Shown: positions 1 through 11,500 of the stretch, in pieces
Position numbering within the stretch: position 1 is the stretch's first letter
Layout of the letters: every line of letters starts with the position of its first letter
Source of the DNA: Apium graveolens
Taxonomy: Eukaryota; Streptophyta; Magnoliopsida; Apiales; Apiaceae
Length of the DNA stretch: 64,000 nt
Assembly (NCBI RefSeq): GCF_009905375.1
Contig: NC_133647.1
Location: 77,180,231 to 77,244,230 of the forward strand
Direction of reading: 5' to 3'
Translations under genes and position numbers: made by a program
The notes under the pieces: generated by a model
Database searches by the model: none
Told to the model about the DNA's origin: nothing
The model's input: the letters and a program-made list of their open reading frames with translations, nothing else

Positions 1-1301
1 ACTGGTAAAAGGATAAGTTCTGATGAACTTTTAGATCTTGATGAAGAAATGTCAAGACAATTATTTCTTCAGGAGAATCCAGGAATGGACTTGGAGAGTC
101 TAATAGAAGAAGAAGCCATACTTAAATCAAAAAAGGCAAATCTAAATCTGAAGCTTCTGGTAAAAAGAAACTTCCAAAACTCAAAGGCATTGTGATAAAA
201 GAAAGGAAAAATCATGAAGCAACCATGGCTAAATCACAACTGCAGATAGATCCAAGGTCCAAGGGCAAAGAGAAAGTTGGTGAACCTATCAAGGTTTATG
301 TGCCTCCTGAGAATGAAGAAATTACTGATGAAGATGATGATCTTGCTCTGACTTCAAGAAAAGTTTTTAAGACAACCTCTGACATGACTCAAGTTGTTCA
401 GAGTCAAGAGATAGTTAGTTCTGATATTTCGAAGAAGCAAGTAACCTCTGACATAGCTCAAGTTAACTTGATATCAGAAGATAAATCAAAGGAAACCTCT
501 GACATTGCTCATGTTAAACCTTCAAAGAAACTCCTACCAGGATTCACCAAAGCCAAACAGACTCAACCTTTGAAGACTGCTGCAAGTGGTTTTGAAGCAA
601 GAGTAGTTACTGGAAAGGAAGCAAGAGATAAAACTGGATTGGGAAGTGTTGATGAAAGAAGAATACAGAATACTACCAATGATCCAACTTCCTTAAGTGA
701 ACCAGGTATTGGAGCAACTCTTGAGAGATTGAATCAACTGGAATCTGTACAAATGGTTTACCATACCTACTTGAAAGAACACATCTTGTTGTACTTCATG
801 ACAGATGGTAGGGTTTATCATATAAGGGAAAATGTCATTCCACTGAAGTATTTTGAAAAACTGGATCATGTATTATTCTTACTTCAAATGAATGATAGAA
901 TAACAGAAAGTGCTACAAACTATTTGAAGAATCAGATTCCGAGACAGAAAAGGCTTTATTCTGTTAAGTCTGACAGTAGATATCTTCCAAAGTACAGAGA
1001 TCACAAGGGTGATATAGTTGAAATGAAGCCCAACACTGCTAAGATTATGACTACCTTTCTGGGTTACAGGGCTGTGGAATTCAATCTTGAGTCTGATAAG
1101 GCATATTTGATCAGACTGGATCAGGATATAAGAAAAGCTAGAATTAATGATCTCAGGGCTACAATCTTTCAAATTGGTGAAGATACTGCAGAACTTAAAG
1201 ATGCTAAAAGAAGGATGATTGATGAACTTAGATATGCTGAGAGATGTTTGTTGAAGAACTATCTCAGAACAACTCCTGACATCAGAGAGATCAGAAGATG
1301 A
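1..1301 (+). pseudogene. 3'-terminal extra ORF of C1, C-terminal part
   Basis: Open from the left edge to a TGA at 1299-1301, with one apparent frameshift near 130-145: the first part reads in frame 1, the rest in frame 3. The protein is Lys/Glu/Ser-rich and low in complexity up to about 690, then has a folded-looking C-terminal part (about 720-1290) with a DGR motif followed by helices. The same part ends the C2 ORF (34708-35493) and, more remotely, the C4 ORF. Sireviruses typically carry such an ORF after pol, sometimes called env-like. I see no signal peptide or membrane segment here, so an envelope role is not supported. Its function is unknown. Confidence 0.75.
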
Positions 1302-1490
1302 AGCCAAGTCAAGATCTACAACTGCTTAAATTCTGATATGAATACAGACTGAAGTTGTTATCAGAAGTTAAAGATTGGTAAAGCTTTAAGGACTGTAAGT
1401 TGTAGTTATCTAGTCAAATTCTCATGCATTTGTACTTAATATTTTTGACATCATCAAATATATGTTAAACTTGTATATTATGCTAATTTA
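1302..1490 (+). other. C1 untranslated spacer between ORF and polypurine tract
   Basis: No ORF. A/T-rich stretch leading into the polypurine tract, in the place where Sireviruses have a short 3' noncoding region. Confidence 0.6.
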
Positions 1491-1505
1491 CAAGTTGGGG
1501 GAGAT
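1491..1505 (+). other. Polypurine tract of C1
   Basis: CAAGTTGGGGGAGAT directly precedes the LTR start TGTTAG. It is the plus-strand primer site for reverse transcription. C2 has the same tract on the - strand at 34570-34584. Confidence 0.85.
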
Positions 1506-2099
1506 TGTTAGATATATTTGATAATGTCATGGCTAATGTGATTTATGTTTAGCTTTCAGATCTTACTTAAACAGGATAAATCAGTACTTACTGGAAGTCA
1601 GGACTTAAGGATATCAGTACTTATATTATCAGGAGATAATCATCAGAAGATGGATATCAGAACTTAAGTACTGAAGGATGTTCAGATAAGGAAATCAGCT
1701 GGTTAAAGGATAGAAGATCGAGATAAACATAAGAAGAGATATGCATGAAGAAGGAATTCTATGAAGAATAGAATACTTGGAAGAAAAGATATCTGATTGA
1801 TATATTTTAGGAAGCAGAATTATATTCCATATCAATTAGCGATTATCTTGTAACTGTGTAGTATATAAACACATACATAGGGTTTACACTATAAGTGTTA
1901 TCAAAAACGAAAAGACTATTCATTGTAACCCTAGCAGCTCTCGTGATATTTGTTCATCACTGAGAGAGAACAGTTCCATACTGTAACAGAATTTATTGTT
2001 TCAATAAAGTTTGTTTTCTGTTACTTGAGTTATTAAAGTTCGATTTGATTGTACCATACACTGTATTCACCCCCTCTACATTGTGTGTGTGACCTAACA
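1506..2099 (+). repeat. 3' LTR of C1
   Basis: 594 bp, starting TGTTAG and ending CTAACA. It contains repeated short motifs of the type ATCAGTACTTAAG (about 1570-1680) and a TATA box near 1862. The end, with a C-rich block before TGTGTGTGACCTAACA, is typical of plant copia LTRs. It is similar to the two 596-bp LTRs of C2. Confidence 0.9.
1862..1868 (+). promoter_or_regulatory. TATA box of the C1 LTR
   Basis: TATATAA followed by ACACATACATAGGG; the C2 LTRs have an equivalent site at the matching place. Initiation about 30 bases downstream would leave an R-U5 part of roughly 200 bp. Confidence 0.55.
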
Positions 2100-2311
2100 A
2101 AATCATAAATCATCATAAAAATAAATAGAAAGATATGACAATTATCTATATTTTAGTTTGAACATATAAAAATTAAAATACTCAAATTATATCATATTTA
2201 CATATCCAAACACAGATACCACTTCACTGGATAATTACCAAAATTCATATAATAAGTACATAATATTTATTATTAACAAAAATAATTACACGTCATATCC
2301 CGGACATTACA
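2100..2311 (-). repeat. Remainder of the G1 3' LTR
   Basis: Matches 49752-49963 almost base for base, with a few substitutions and small indels. On - it begins TGTAATGTCCGGG. The rest of this LTR lies left of C1, outside the window. Confidence 0.9.
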
Positions 2312-2326
2312 TCCTTCCCCTCTTAA
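2312..2326 (-). other. Polypurine tract of G1
   Basis: On -, AAGAGGGGAAGGA directly precedes the LTR start TGTAATG. Confidence 0.8.
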
Positions 2327-2344
2327 AAGGATTCTGTCCTCAGA

Positions 2345-3929
2345 ATCACTTAAGCAATAACTCAGGGCACTATTTCACACATATCACTTTCTGAACCTTA
2401 GGTTATCCTTTCAACCCTTTGATTTCCACAACAATCTTACTAACTTTATAACTTTCTTTCTTAATACTTTCTCTTTCTTTTCTACAGTCTCTATTGAATT
2501 TTCAATATAGGACAATTCTACCTTGTCACATAGAAATATTATGAATATGCTACCCATGCTGGGTAACGCTAATTCGTATGTTATTTTACCGATACATTTC
2601 AAAATTTCAAAAGGTCCAACGTATCTCGGACTCAACTTTCTTTTCTCTTCTGATCCTGGATGATCCCTTTTCATGGTAACACGGCTAACAATATTAAATC
2701 TTCTTTTTTAAATTATGTACTCTTTTTAGCTTGATCTACACATTTTCTATAACAATCCTGCATGGCACTTATCCTTTTCTCAATAATCTCAATAGCTTCC
2801 TTTATCTGTTGTAGCAACTCTAGTCCAATATTTCACGTTTGCCAACTTCATCTCATATACTGGTGATCGACATTTACGTTCATAAAGAGTTTCGTATGGA
2901 GGCATCCTAGTACTGGCACGGTAGCTGTTGTTGTTGTAAGCAATTTCTACTAAGGCAAATGCTCGCCTTAATTTTCTTTTGAAATCAATGGCATAAACAC
3001 GTAACATGTACTCAATTGTTTGAATCATTTTCTCGCTCTTGGCCGCCAGTCTGCAGATGATAAGCTGTACTCATATTTGACTTGGTGCCTAACATTCCGG
3101 AAGACCTTTTGCAAAATCCTGAATTGAATCGTGGATCCTGACTTTATACAATAGACGCAGGGACCCCATAACAAATTACTATTTCCTTCAAATACATGCG
3201 AATCAACTTATCTAGTGAATATCTTCTATTAATAGGCAATAAATGAGCTGATTTAACCAACTCGTTCACCATAACTTAATTAGCATCGTGGTTTGCTTTC
3301 GTTTTTGGTAAACTGACTATAAAATCCAGAGTAATATACTCCTATTTCCATTCTGTATTTCTAATGGTTTCCATAATCCACTAGGCCTCTGACACTTGCC
3401 TTATTTATTTAATATGCCTAACATCTCCTGATCCGTTGTGAAATTTCCTTTTGGTATTCGGCTATCAATATTCTTCTTTAAACTTCTGTATAATTTGGTA
3501 TTTCTTGAATGAATTATATACTTAAGATTGTAAATTCCCTTTAGGATCTCATTCCTTAATTCTGCCACTTGTAGCATCCAAGTTCTGAAAGGAAGCTGAG
3601 GATACCATGATCATTCTTTTAAGTGCATAAATTTCCTCTCATTAAACTGTTAATATCGTGATCCATTATCTTCTCTTGCTAACTATTAATATCCTGATCC
3701 ATCATCTTCTTTTGATATCTTTTTATTTTCTCTTAACAACTTCGACTGAAAGGTCATACTATTCATTCTTGCTCCTTTTGGATCATGAACCCTGACTTCC
3801 AATTCCAACTTCTAAAATTCCATAGATAATCCTTCTGGTGCAGTCTCCATGTTCGTTCTCTCCTTTTTGCTTATCGTTTGCCACTACATTTGCTCTTCCT
3901 CGTGAGTACACACTTCAAACTCTTATGGT
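2345..3929 (-). pseudogene. G1 pol remnant: RNase H end, integrase, chromodomain
   Basis: Read on - from 3929 down. First come the RNase H end (an HKSLK-like peptide at about 3925-3900) and a GKANVVA-like linker, then integrase core pieces such as KSAHLLPIN (about 3240) and a decayed HPQTDGQ region (about 3050). After these are open stretches at 3028-2789, with AYNNNSYRAS and YERKCRSPV, and at 2674-2411, with KLSPRYVGPFEIL, the linker before the chromodomain. Each piece aligns by eye with the same part of G2 (26890-28560). Frames change and stops are frequent, so it is a fossil. The break at 3929 marks the G2/LINE insertion; the preceding RNase H and late RT part (about 340 bp) is missing from both flanks. 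Confidence 0.8.
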
Positions 3930-4100
3930 CCTTTCGTATTTATTCCTTATATCTTGAATTATCATACTTGAATATAAATCCGTACGGTTTTAATCTTGTA
4001 ATTATATTGTCATTCCCGTAATCCTTGATGTGTCATAAATACGGTCATTTTTCAAAGTTTGTTTTCTTCGAAAACTAATAGCGTTTACATACACTCATTT
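3929..4100 (-). repeat. Inverted fragment of a G2-type LTR
   Basis: Reverse complement of about 28738-28918 in the 3' LTR of G2, with scattered substitutions; for example, the blocks around AATAGCGTTTACATACACTC and CTTATATCTTGAATTATCAT match. The fragment stops at both ends at sharp junctions: with G1 RNase H on the left and with a hairpin and the LINE on the right. The forward LTR resumes at 5188 from the point corresponding to the outer end of this fragment, so it is best read as an inverted piece of the G2 5' LTR. Confidence 0.8.
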
Positions 4101-4125
4101 TAGTAGTCCGTTTTGGACTACTAAA
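4099..4125. repeat. 11-bp perfect inverted repeat at the LTR/LINE junction
   Basis: TTTAGTAGTCC (4099-4109), loop GTTTT, GGACTACTAAA (4115-4125). The right arm belongs to the LINE reading frame; the left arm lies between it and the inverted LTR fragment. Confidence 0.9.
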
Positions 4126-5190
4126 ATTCCATCAGATTGTTCTTGGATTTGGAAAAAAGTACTAAAACTCCATCCTTTGGCAATGCAATTTGTGTCATTC
4201 AGAATTGGAAATGGTGAGTCCATCTCTCTTTGGTTTGATCCTTGGTGGCAAAATTCTTGCTTAGCATCTACTATGTTCTCTCCCATTATTTCCCAATATG
4301 GTTTACACCATTGTGACAAACTCAATGCTATTATTTGTAATGGTGAGTGGTTACTCCCGAGAGCCAACCCTCGAAGCCATCACTTAGATCTAATGTTGGT
4401 GCATTGGCTATCAAACTTTGATCCTCCAACAATGCATGCAGGGCCTGATCTTTTATTATGGGATGATATTGATGCTGCTAAGGCAAAAACATGGGATATC
4501 TGGGAATCTATTCGATTTAAAGCTGAGATGGTTCCTTGGCACAAAGGGGTTTGGCATAAACTTCGTGTGAATCGCTATGCTCATCACCAATGGGTTTCTT
4601 GTCACGGAAGACTTCACACTCTAGCTCGTCTCCATAGATCTGGCCTTGTGGAATCACAACAATGCTTTCTGTGTATTTGCGCTCGAGAAACAGACTCTCA
4701 TATTTTTCTTCATTGCTCGTATAGCAACTGGATTCTCCGCAATCTAATATCCCCATTAGATATTGTCATTCATGGGGAGTCCTGGAACAGTTTTATCACA
4801 TATTTGATAGATCTCCCGAATAAAACTAAGAGCATTGTGGCTTTTTGCTGTGCTCAAATTTTCTGATATCATAATTGGCGTGAGCGTAATGCACGAGCTC
4901 ATAATTCGGGTGTTTTTGGTCCAAGGAAGCTGCTAACAGGGATCCAGAAAGATTTTATTGCTAGACTTAACAACTCAGCTTGGTTTTCTAAAGTGCTAGA
5001 TAGTAGGCCATATTTTATTCGTTGAACTAACTTGTAGTAGGTTTCTTTTGTTTGCTTTCTATCTTCAATCTTTTTCCTTAGATTGGCTATAGATAGTTTC
5101 TCTATGGCATGTCATAGAGCATAGGGTAAATCCCTTTTGTTCCTTCTTGTTCTGTTGTTATATACATAATTTAGCAAAAAAAATAAAATA
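4110..5190 (+). mobile_element. 5'-truncated L1-like LINE
   Basis: Only the end of ORF2 and the 3' UTR remain. The element ends in an A-rich tail (5175-5190, GCAAAAAAAATAAAATA). The 5' truncation and A-tail are usual for target-primed reverse transcription. No clean target duplication is visible, because the 5' side is rearranged (inverted LTR fragment plus hairpin). Confidence 0.85.
4126..5025 (+). pseudogene. LINE ORF2 C-terminus (zf-RVT domain)
   Basis: Reading frame of about 300 codons with one in-frame TGA at 4864-4866. Features in order: SWIWKKVL; a GNGESISLWFDPWW block typical of plant LINE ORF2 after the RT; then the zinc-binding RVT domain with the CFLC...HIFLHC pattern at about 4669-4716. 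After the stop the frame goes on with WRERNARAHN, the usual plant LINE C-terminal signature, and ends at 5025. In the family this region follows the endonuclease and RT and probably binds RNA. Truncated and dead. Confidence 0.88.
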
Positions 5191-5564
5191 CGAAACAAAT
5201 TACGTCGCGAACCATTTACGAGTAAAAATTACGGAAACGTTTAAGCAACCGAGCGAACGCATAAACGATTAAATAAATGTAACACACTAACTAAACCATG
5301 GTAAGAAAGTAACCATGGTTACTTCATCAAATAGTGAGCTAACCATAAGATGATCAAGCTAGCTAAAAAAATAGTGTTCTAAGGAAGCTCACACATGTAG
5401 TTAGCTTGTAACCTAGCAAGCTACTTAGATTTTGTCCCCAAGATTTGCAATAAGAATAAACCTAGGATTCAACCTAGGAGAATAAAAATCAAGGAAAGAT
5501 ATCAACCCCATTTCCTAGAAGAAACCTAGAGAAGCAACTAAGAGAAGCAACCAAGAGGAGCAAG

Positions 5565-5572
5565 TATAAATA
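5565..5572 (+). promoter_or_regulatory. TATA box of the G2 5' LTR
   Basis: TATAAATA followed by CCCCCTCCTTCACA. The same site in the 3' LTR is at 29288-29295. Position about 680 bp into the full-length LTR fits a U3 promoter. Confidence 0.6.
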
Positions 5573-8562
5573 CCCCCTCCTTCACATTGTTCCATTCGAC
5601 CCTTGAAAAAAAAAGAGGAGGAAATCCAAATTCAAATCTCAAAATCTAGCCATGGTAAAATCATCCCATTAATTCTCAAGCCTCCTAGCAATTAAACTAA
5701 GGTAAGAAAATTAGTTCATCTCCTTTTATCTAGGTTTGATGGGTGAAATAAAATCAAGAAACTCACTAGTGAATAGTATGAATAGTAACCTCTCTTTGTT
5801 TTCTTGATTTCAATGGTGATTTTAGGTTCTAAAAATCATACCAAACACTTCCAAGCCTCCAACATCCTCAAGAACACATCTCAAGCTTTCAAGAAAGGTA
5901 AAAAATTTTGGCCCAACTTTATTTAAGATTAATTTTTAAGATCCATTTAGTATGTGGTAGTAAACCTAGTTTAATGAGTGGTATTGATGAAATCTTAATG
6001 TTTAAGTTAAGTAGATTTAAGGTTGGTTGTTGTTACCTTAAGAACATGATGTTCTTGAGAGGATTTTGTGTGTTGATGATGAAATGATGATTGTTGGTGG
6101 TTGTGTTAAGAGTTAGGGTATAACCGTTAAAACCAACAAATCGTAACTTTAAGTTTCTGCAGAAAGTCCGGAAGTTGTAAACTCTAGTTTCTTGAAAAAT
6201 AACCCTTGATTATGATAGAAAATGTTATAAGGATCGTTTAGGTGCTTGAATCTCTTGATTCCGATTTACGGATCAAAAGTTATGGTCGTTTTACTAAAAG
6301 TCATTTAAGCGACAAAAACTGCTACGAATTAAGAACTTTAAAAATATAAAGGATCGACTTAAAAGTGTTCATAAATCATGATTTTTTTACAAAGAGTAAC
6401 ATATTGAGTTTCCTAATTGCCATAAAAATTTCAATTAAAAATAATGATTTTTCAATTTTATAAAAATATCGGAGTCGAGACCGCGCGAGTAGAAACCGTA
6501 AGAATCCATAAGCGGAGGTGACGACGATAATAAGAATGAACCTAAGATACTTAGAAAAATGAAGCGACAATAATGTGAATAATGACTTAAAGGAATAATA
6601 AGGGTAGTATAAGTCGAGAGGGTGCATAATGAGTAGCACATGAGTGCGAATCGCCGTAAATTAGAACGGGACCTAACGAAATGAATTGTGTTATGGTTAT
6701 AGATTTCCGAGCGGAATCTAGAGCATCCTCCACCTCGAGATACCTAGGAAAGTTTTCGAACCCAACTCCATTTTACTGTTGTGTTGTGAAAGGATTATTT
6801 TACTATCATTGCATAAATACCATGCTTGCCATGATACGTAGTTGTTGAATTTTCGCATAATGTAGCGATGTTGTACGATACGTATATATCGTAAAATATT
6901 TAATTCCGCTTTAAGCGTGATGTATGATTATAAGACCGAGAGTCGGTCGAAACTTTAAGATGAAAACCCGGGAATCATTCCGGTGATATTATAGGGCGAT
7001 TATAAGTCCATAGTAGTACGTTTTAGAGGGACTCAACGTCCACTTACGAAACATTAAAATACCTCGAACTTTTATTAAAACGATTTCCAAAGATCATATT
7101 CCCTCAACTATACTTTATCTTCGGACAAGAATTATTTATCTACTAATCATTTATTATAGGAGTAGTATTCTCCAACGCTTATTTATTCAAACCTGATTAA
7201 TCATTAAAGATTATTAATTTCATAGACATAAACTAGTTGAGGAAAATTATTTTAAATATTCTTTTACAAGAGTAAACTTATTCGAGGTTAATTATTTATC
7301 AATTATCACTTAATTATTTATTATTTATTAAAGGGTTTATTTTTGATTTAAAAATCATAGATCCTAATTTAAAATATACTTCCTGATTTCAGAATATCAT
7401 TTGAATAATTTGAGATCGTCGGTGAATATTATCCCGACTTATTTAATATTTTGAATATAGTTTCAAGGAGAAGCTTTTCCCCCTTATTTAATTATCTGTT
7501 GACATCGGTCAACTCACATCCTTAGTACTTCCTCCGAAAATCTCGGAAGTACGTATATACATATATACACTTATATCTTAGTGAGATAAGCTGTTCTATC
7601 AACAAGTAAAACGCTTGGGGAACTTCGATGTGGTTCGAGTTCTTGAGATATGATAGAATTCTTTTAAAAAAAGGACAAGGGAGGGGTAGACTCTGGTACT
7701 ATGTGTGCTAGATGGACTACCAAAGGTACCGCAGGCGAAGGTACTCAGTGTACTGAGGAACTTGTGAAGTATGTGTATACCCAAAAATGGGACACGTAGT
7801 CCGAATGCGGCAAGGGTGATAACCGGGATACGAAGGTGTCGTCCTTCTACTAATAGAAAAGGTTACTATTATCGTATTACGACTGATCATCGTATACTGT
7901 GGCTCCAACGAGTGTCCTAATTCTTCCAATTGGAATTGAGATGCAATAACGTAACCCAAGCCTAGGTGCAGGGAATACTATTAAGGTATTCGCAAGATAT
8001 TAAAATCCCTTAAAGAATTGTTTTCATAAGAAGGTGTGTATCACCAAAGAAAACTATTTTCGAATAAAACATAATTATCATATATGATGTTATCATACAG
8101 TCATATTCATACTGTACATTATTATGCTGGGCATTATAGCTCACACTTGTTTTCTTAAATTTACACAACACAACAGTAAATCAAGATGCCTGCCATGAGA
8201 ACCACATCCAGGAAATGGGTAGGAAATGGCTAGCTGTTCCGTAGATTGTTTGGTGATGTACCACAGGTAGTCCGAATAAGCTGGATTAGTTTTTAGTTGT
8301 TTTAGTTCGGCTTATTTATAAGTATGATTTATGTAAGGTAATAAACAAGAAAGGTATATTTGGCCGGCGGACTAGCCTTACTTAAAGGTTACTCCCCGGT
8401 AAGACTAAATTATCACTTGATGGTTGAAAGTATTCTAGATATTATGGTTTGTTTCCAAGACAATAACCTGTAAGTGTGTGTGTGATAAATGTGGGGTTGT
8501 GAAGCGTGAGTATTTATATATTGTAGTGTGAGTTGTGTGGTTGTAAGAGTTTAGATGGCGTG

Positions 8563-8567
8563 TTCTC
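8563..8567. repeat. Left target-site duplication of G3
   Basis: TTCTC directly before TGTAATAACC; the identical pentamer follows the element at 22695-22699. The uninterrupted site in the other G2 LTR reads GGTCTCCGAGACTCC (about 32334). Confidence 0.93.
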
Positions 8568-11500
8568 TGTAATAACCCCAATTTTTGGAAATTTTTGAAA
8601 CCCTTATGAATAGTGTTTTTGCTGAATGAGAAAACTTTTCATGCCCCACTATGTAGGGATTCTGTTATGGATATTCTGAGATTTTATTAGTACTCTATAT
8701 GGTATATAAGTATATGTAAAGATCGTCAGAATCCAATTCCGAATACTTTGATTTTTCCCGGAAAATCCACTAGATACGGAAAGAATTGAGTATAAGGTAA
8801 CAAGGTAAAAAGGATTTAAATTAAAGGATTATAAGAGAGGATCATAAAAAGGAATATAATATATTGAGAAAGGTTAAGGGAACCTAAGTAATAAGATCCC
8901 GGGTATGATCCCTCAAACGATAAATGAAAACGAAAGTTAAGCGAACCGTATAACAGATCAGCGGTCATTAGGCAAACAATTAGGAAGTTAATCAAAGGGA
9001 TTAGAGAAGATGATGTCACCCAACCAATGAGAAGAGGACAAGGAGGGGAGGATGACATCATGAGCATGACATAAGCATGACATGGGAAGGAAGGAGATGT
9101 GGTTGAATTAAAACCACATAAAGTCAAGGCTAGAAAGGTAATTAACCAAAAACAAAACAAAAAGCAACCAACCAAGCCAAAACATTTCATTTTCATCAAA
9201 AAAAAACACAAAACCCCCATTTTCTTCATGAAGCTCTCGGCCCCTTTTCTTAAAAAATGAAGATCCAAGCTCCACCACTTACTATTTGGCAAGGTATTTA
9301 TCTAAGCTTCCCCATGGATAGTTACATACTTCCTATAAGTTTAAGCTTCTAATTCCAAGCCAATCTTTTTTTATAAATCAAGGAAGAAGGTGGTGAATAG
9401 TACTTCTTGAAATTAATTTTTGTGTTCTTGATTTCTTTGAAAGATCAAGCTTGTAGGAGGTTAGATTAAGGCTTCCATGGGCATTCCAAGGATCTTTCAT
9501 GGATTAAAAGCTTCACGGAAGGTATAACTCTTCATGATCTTAGTTTTAGGTTTTTTTATTTAGATTTCCTAATGTTTAGATGATGGGTTAGTGTAATGGG
9601 TGTGTAATCATGTTTAAAGCTTGTTATGAGTAGTTTAGTTGGTGAGAGGCATGATTATTGTGTGTTTAGAGATTGGTTGATTTTGTGATATTTTTGGAGT
9701 TAGAAATCTTGGTTATTAGTCAATGAACTTAAGTAAACTCTTAGTTCATAATTGAGAAATAAGTATGAATTGGTAATATTGATTTGTTGGGGCTGTTGTA
9801 GTATGGTATGGATGGAGTTTTGATTGGGTTGTGAAGTGGGGTTGAATTGTGGTGAATTTGGAATGATATAAATTTGGGAAATCGCGTAAACGTAGCCGTC
9901 GTAATGCCTGATTTACTTTAGACTGCTTTTGTTCATAACATTAGGACCCTAGAACCCCCTGCTAGATTTTTACCATTGCCATGTTTAGATAGTTCATGTT
10001 ACGAGCTTCGTTTTGATACGTGGTTCGTTTGATTCCGATGTACGGTTTAGGAGAAACGACCGTTTTAAGTAACGGCGTTTCGCGAATGAAACTTTTCCCC
10101 TCGCCTTACTTTGAAACATAGGTTAAAGACCTAAAAGGGTTAATTGGAGTATGAAACATTTATGATAAGTGGATTAGGCAGTTGGTAAGACACTCGCGAA
10201 AGAATCGCCTTAAAACTCGTAATGGTTAATTTATTAAAAATGGTGGAGCCGAGGGTACTCGAGCGACTTAAGAAAATCAGTAAGCGCAAAACGAGCGTCA
10301 GAGTCTAAGTTGGTTAGAGTATAGATTTACAAGTGACTTTGGTTTAATTCCAACTTACTTGTTGTTTATAGGTTACCAGACTCGTCCCGAGCCTTTCGTA
10401 ACCCCCAGTCGCTCAGGCAAGTTTTCTACCCGTTATACTGTTGTTGTGATGTATATATGTATTGCATGATCTTGCGATAAATGCATATTTGTTATTAGCA
10501 AATTCTTGCGATATATTGTAGCATGTGATATGGTATATATGCATGCCTGTTTCATATTCTTGAATTATATATCTGTTGGTTAAAATGCTTATAGTTGCAT
10601 AATACCTATGCTAGAGATAAACGGTATTCGAGTTTACCCTTAGTATAGGGGATCAAAAGGTGAACATATTTCTAAACCGGGAGTCGATGTTCCCGAGTAT
10701 AATATATATATATATATATTTTTATATATATATATGGTTATAGTTTTCAAAACTATTAATCGAATAAGGTTTATTCGATAACTTTAACTTTATTCTATTT
10801 AATGAATATTTATTTAATGAATATTATTTTGAATATTCATTCGAGGGCTTATGACTCAGTTATATTATTTAATGAATATTATTTGAATATTCAATTGAGG
10901 ATGTATGACTCACTTTATTTTATTTAATGAATATTACTTGAATATTCATTCGAGGACTTATGACTCACTTTATTTTATTTAATGAATATTACTTGAATAT
11001 TCATTCGAGGACTTATGACTCCTTTATACTATTTAATGAATATTACTTGAATATTCATTCGAGGACTTATGACTCCTTTATACTATTTAATGAATATTAC
11101 TTGAATATTCATCCGAGGACTTATGACTCCTTTTATTTTATTTATTGAATATTATTTTGAATATTCATTTGAGGATCTATGACTCCGATTATTTGCTGAG
11201 ATATATTCTTTATTTTATTAAAGAATAAGGTGTCGATAATCAAACTTATTTTTGATTATTCAAATAAAGATAGTACTTTCGAATAAGTATATCTTTGGTT
11301 ATTTAATACTCGTTTCAAGTATAAAGTTTTACAACTTCTACTTCAATTATTTTTATAAGGATTTTCATTATGGGAATATTATTTAAATAATAATATTCAG
11401 ATATTTTCTAATATATTGGGGCTGATTTACTTCATTAAATCAGCATTACTCCAAACACTCTTTAAAGTGTTTTCGAGTCTTCAAAATGATTTTTAAAAGT

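Larger units (their letters stand above)
1..2099 (+). mobile_element. Copia element C1 (Sirevirus type), 3' part
   Basis: The 3' end of a Ty1/copia element that runs in from the left edge. It shows the downstream extra ORF, a polypurine tract and a complete 3' LTR ending in CTAACA. LTR and ORF are related to those of C2 further right, so both belong to one family but to different subfamilies. It interrupts the 3' LTR of G1: the bases after 2099 resume exactly the G1 LTR sequence that is found uninterrupted near 49752. The expected target duplication begins at 2100 (AATCA); its partner lies outside the window. Confidence 0.9.
5188..8567 (+). repeat. G2 5' LTR, first part (truncated at its start)
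   Basis: Collinear with 28905-32337 of the 3' LTR. Compared with that copy it lacks about 25 bp near 6126 and about 20 bp near 8408 (between short direct repeats), and has a changed block near 7755. It is interrupted at 8567 by G3. No coding potential; antisense ORFs here are chance readings conserved between the LTR copies. Confidence 0.9.

Noticed and set aside
6376..6641. - strand ORFs of 68-87 codons, repeated near 30127-30405
   Set aside because: Antisense to the G2 LTR and present in both LTRs by copying; no recognisable features.
8816..9292. 158-codon - strand ORF with hydrophobic stretches, seen again at 18551-18931
   Set aside because: Lies antisense within the G3 LTR; recurs only because the LTRs are copies, and the second copy is already frameshifted. 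No start context or family likeness.
10960..11148. 62-codon repetitive ORF, identical at 20702-20890
   Set aside because: Direct product of the 54-bp tandem array being a multiple of three; A/T-driven peptide, not a gene.
10795..11165. Possible CRISPR array
   Set aside because: Units are contiguous 54-bp tandem copies without unique spacers, in a plant LTR.
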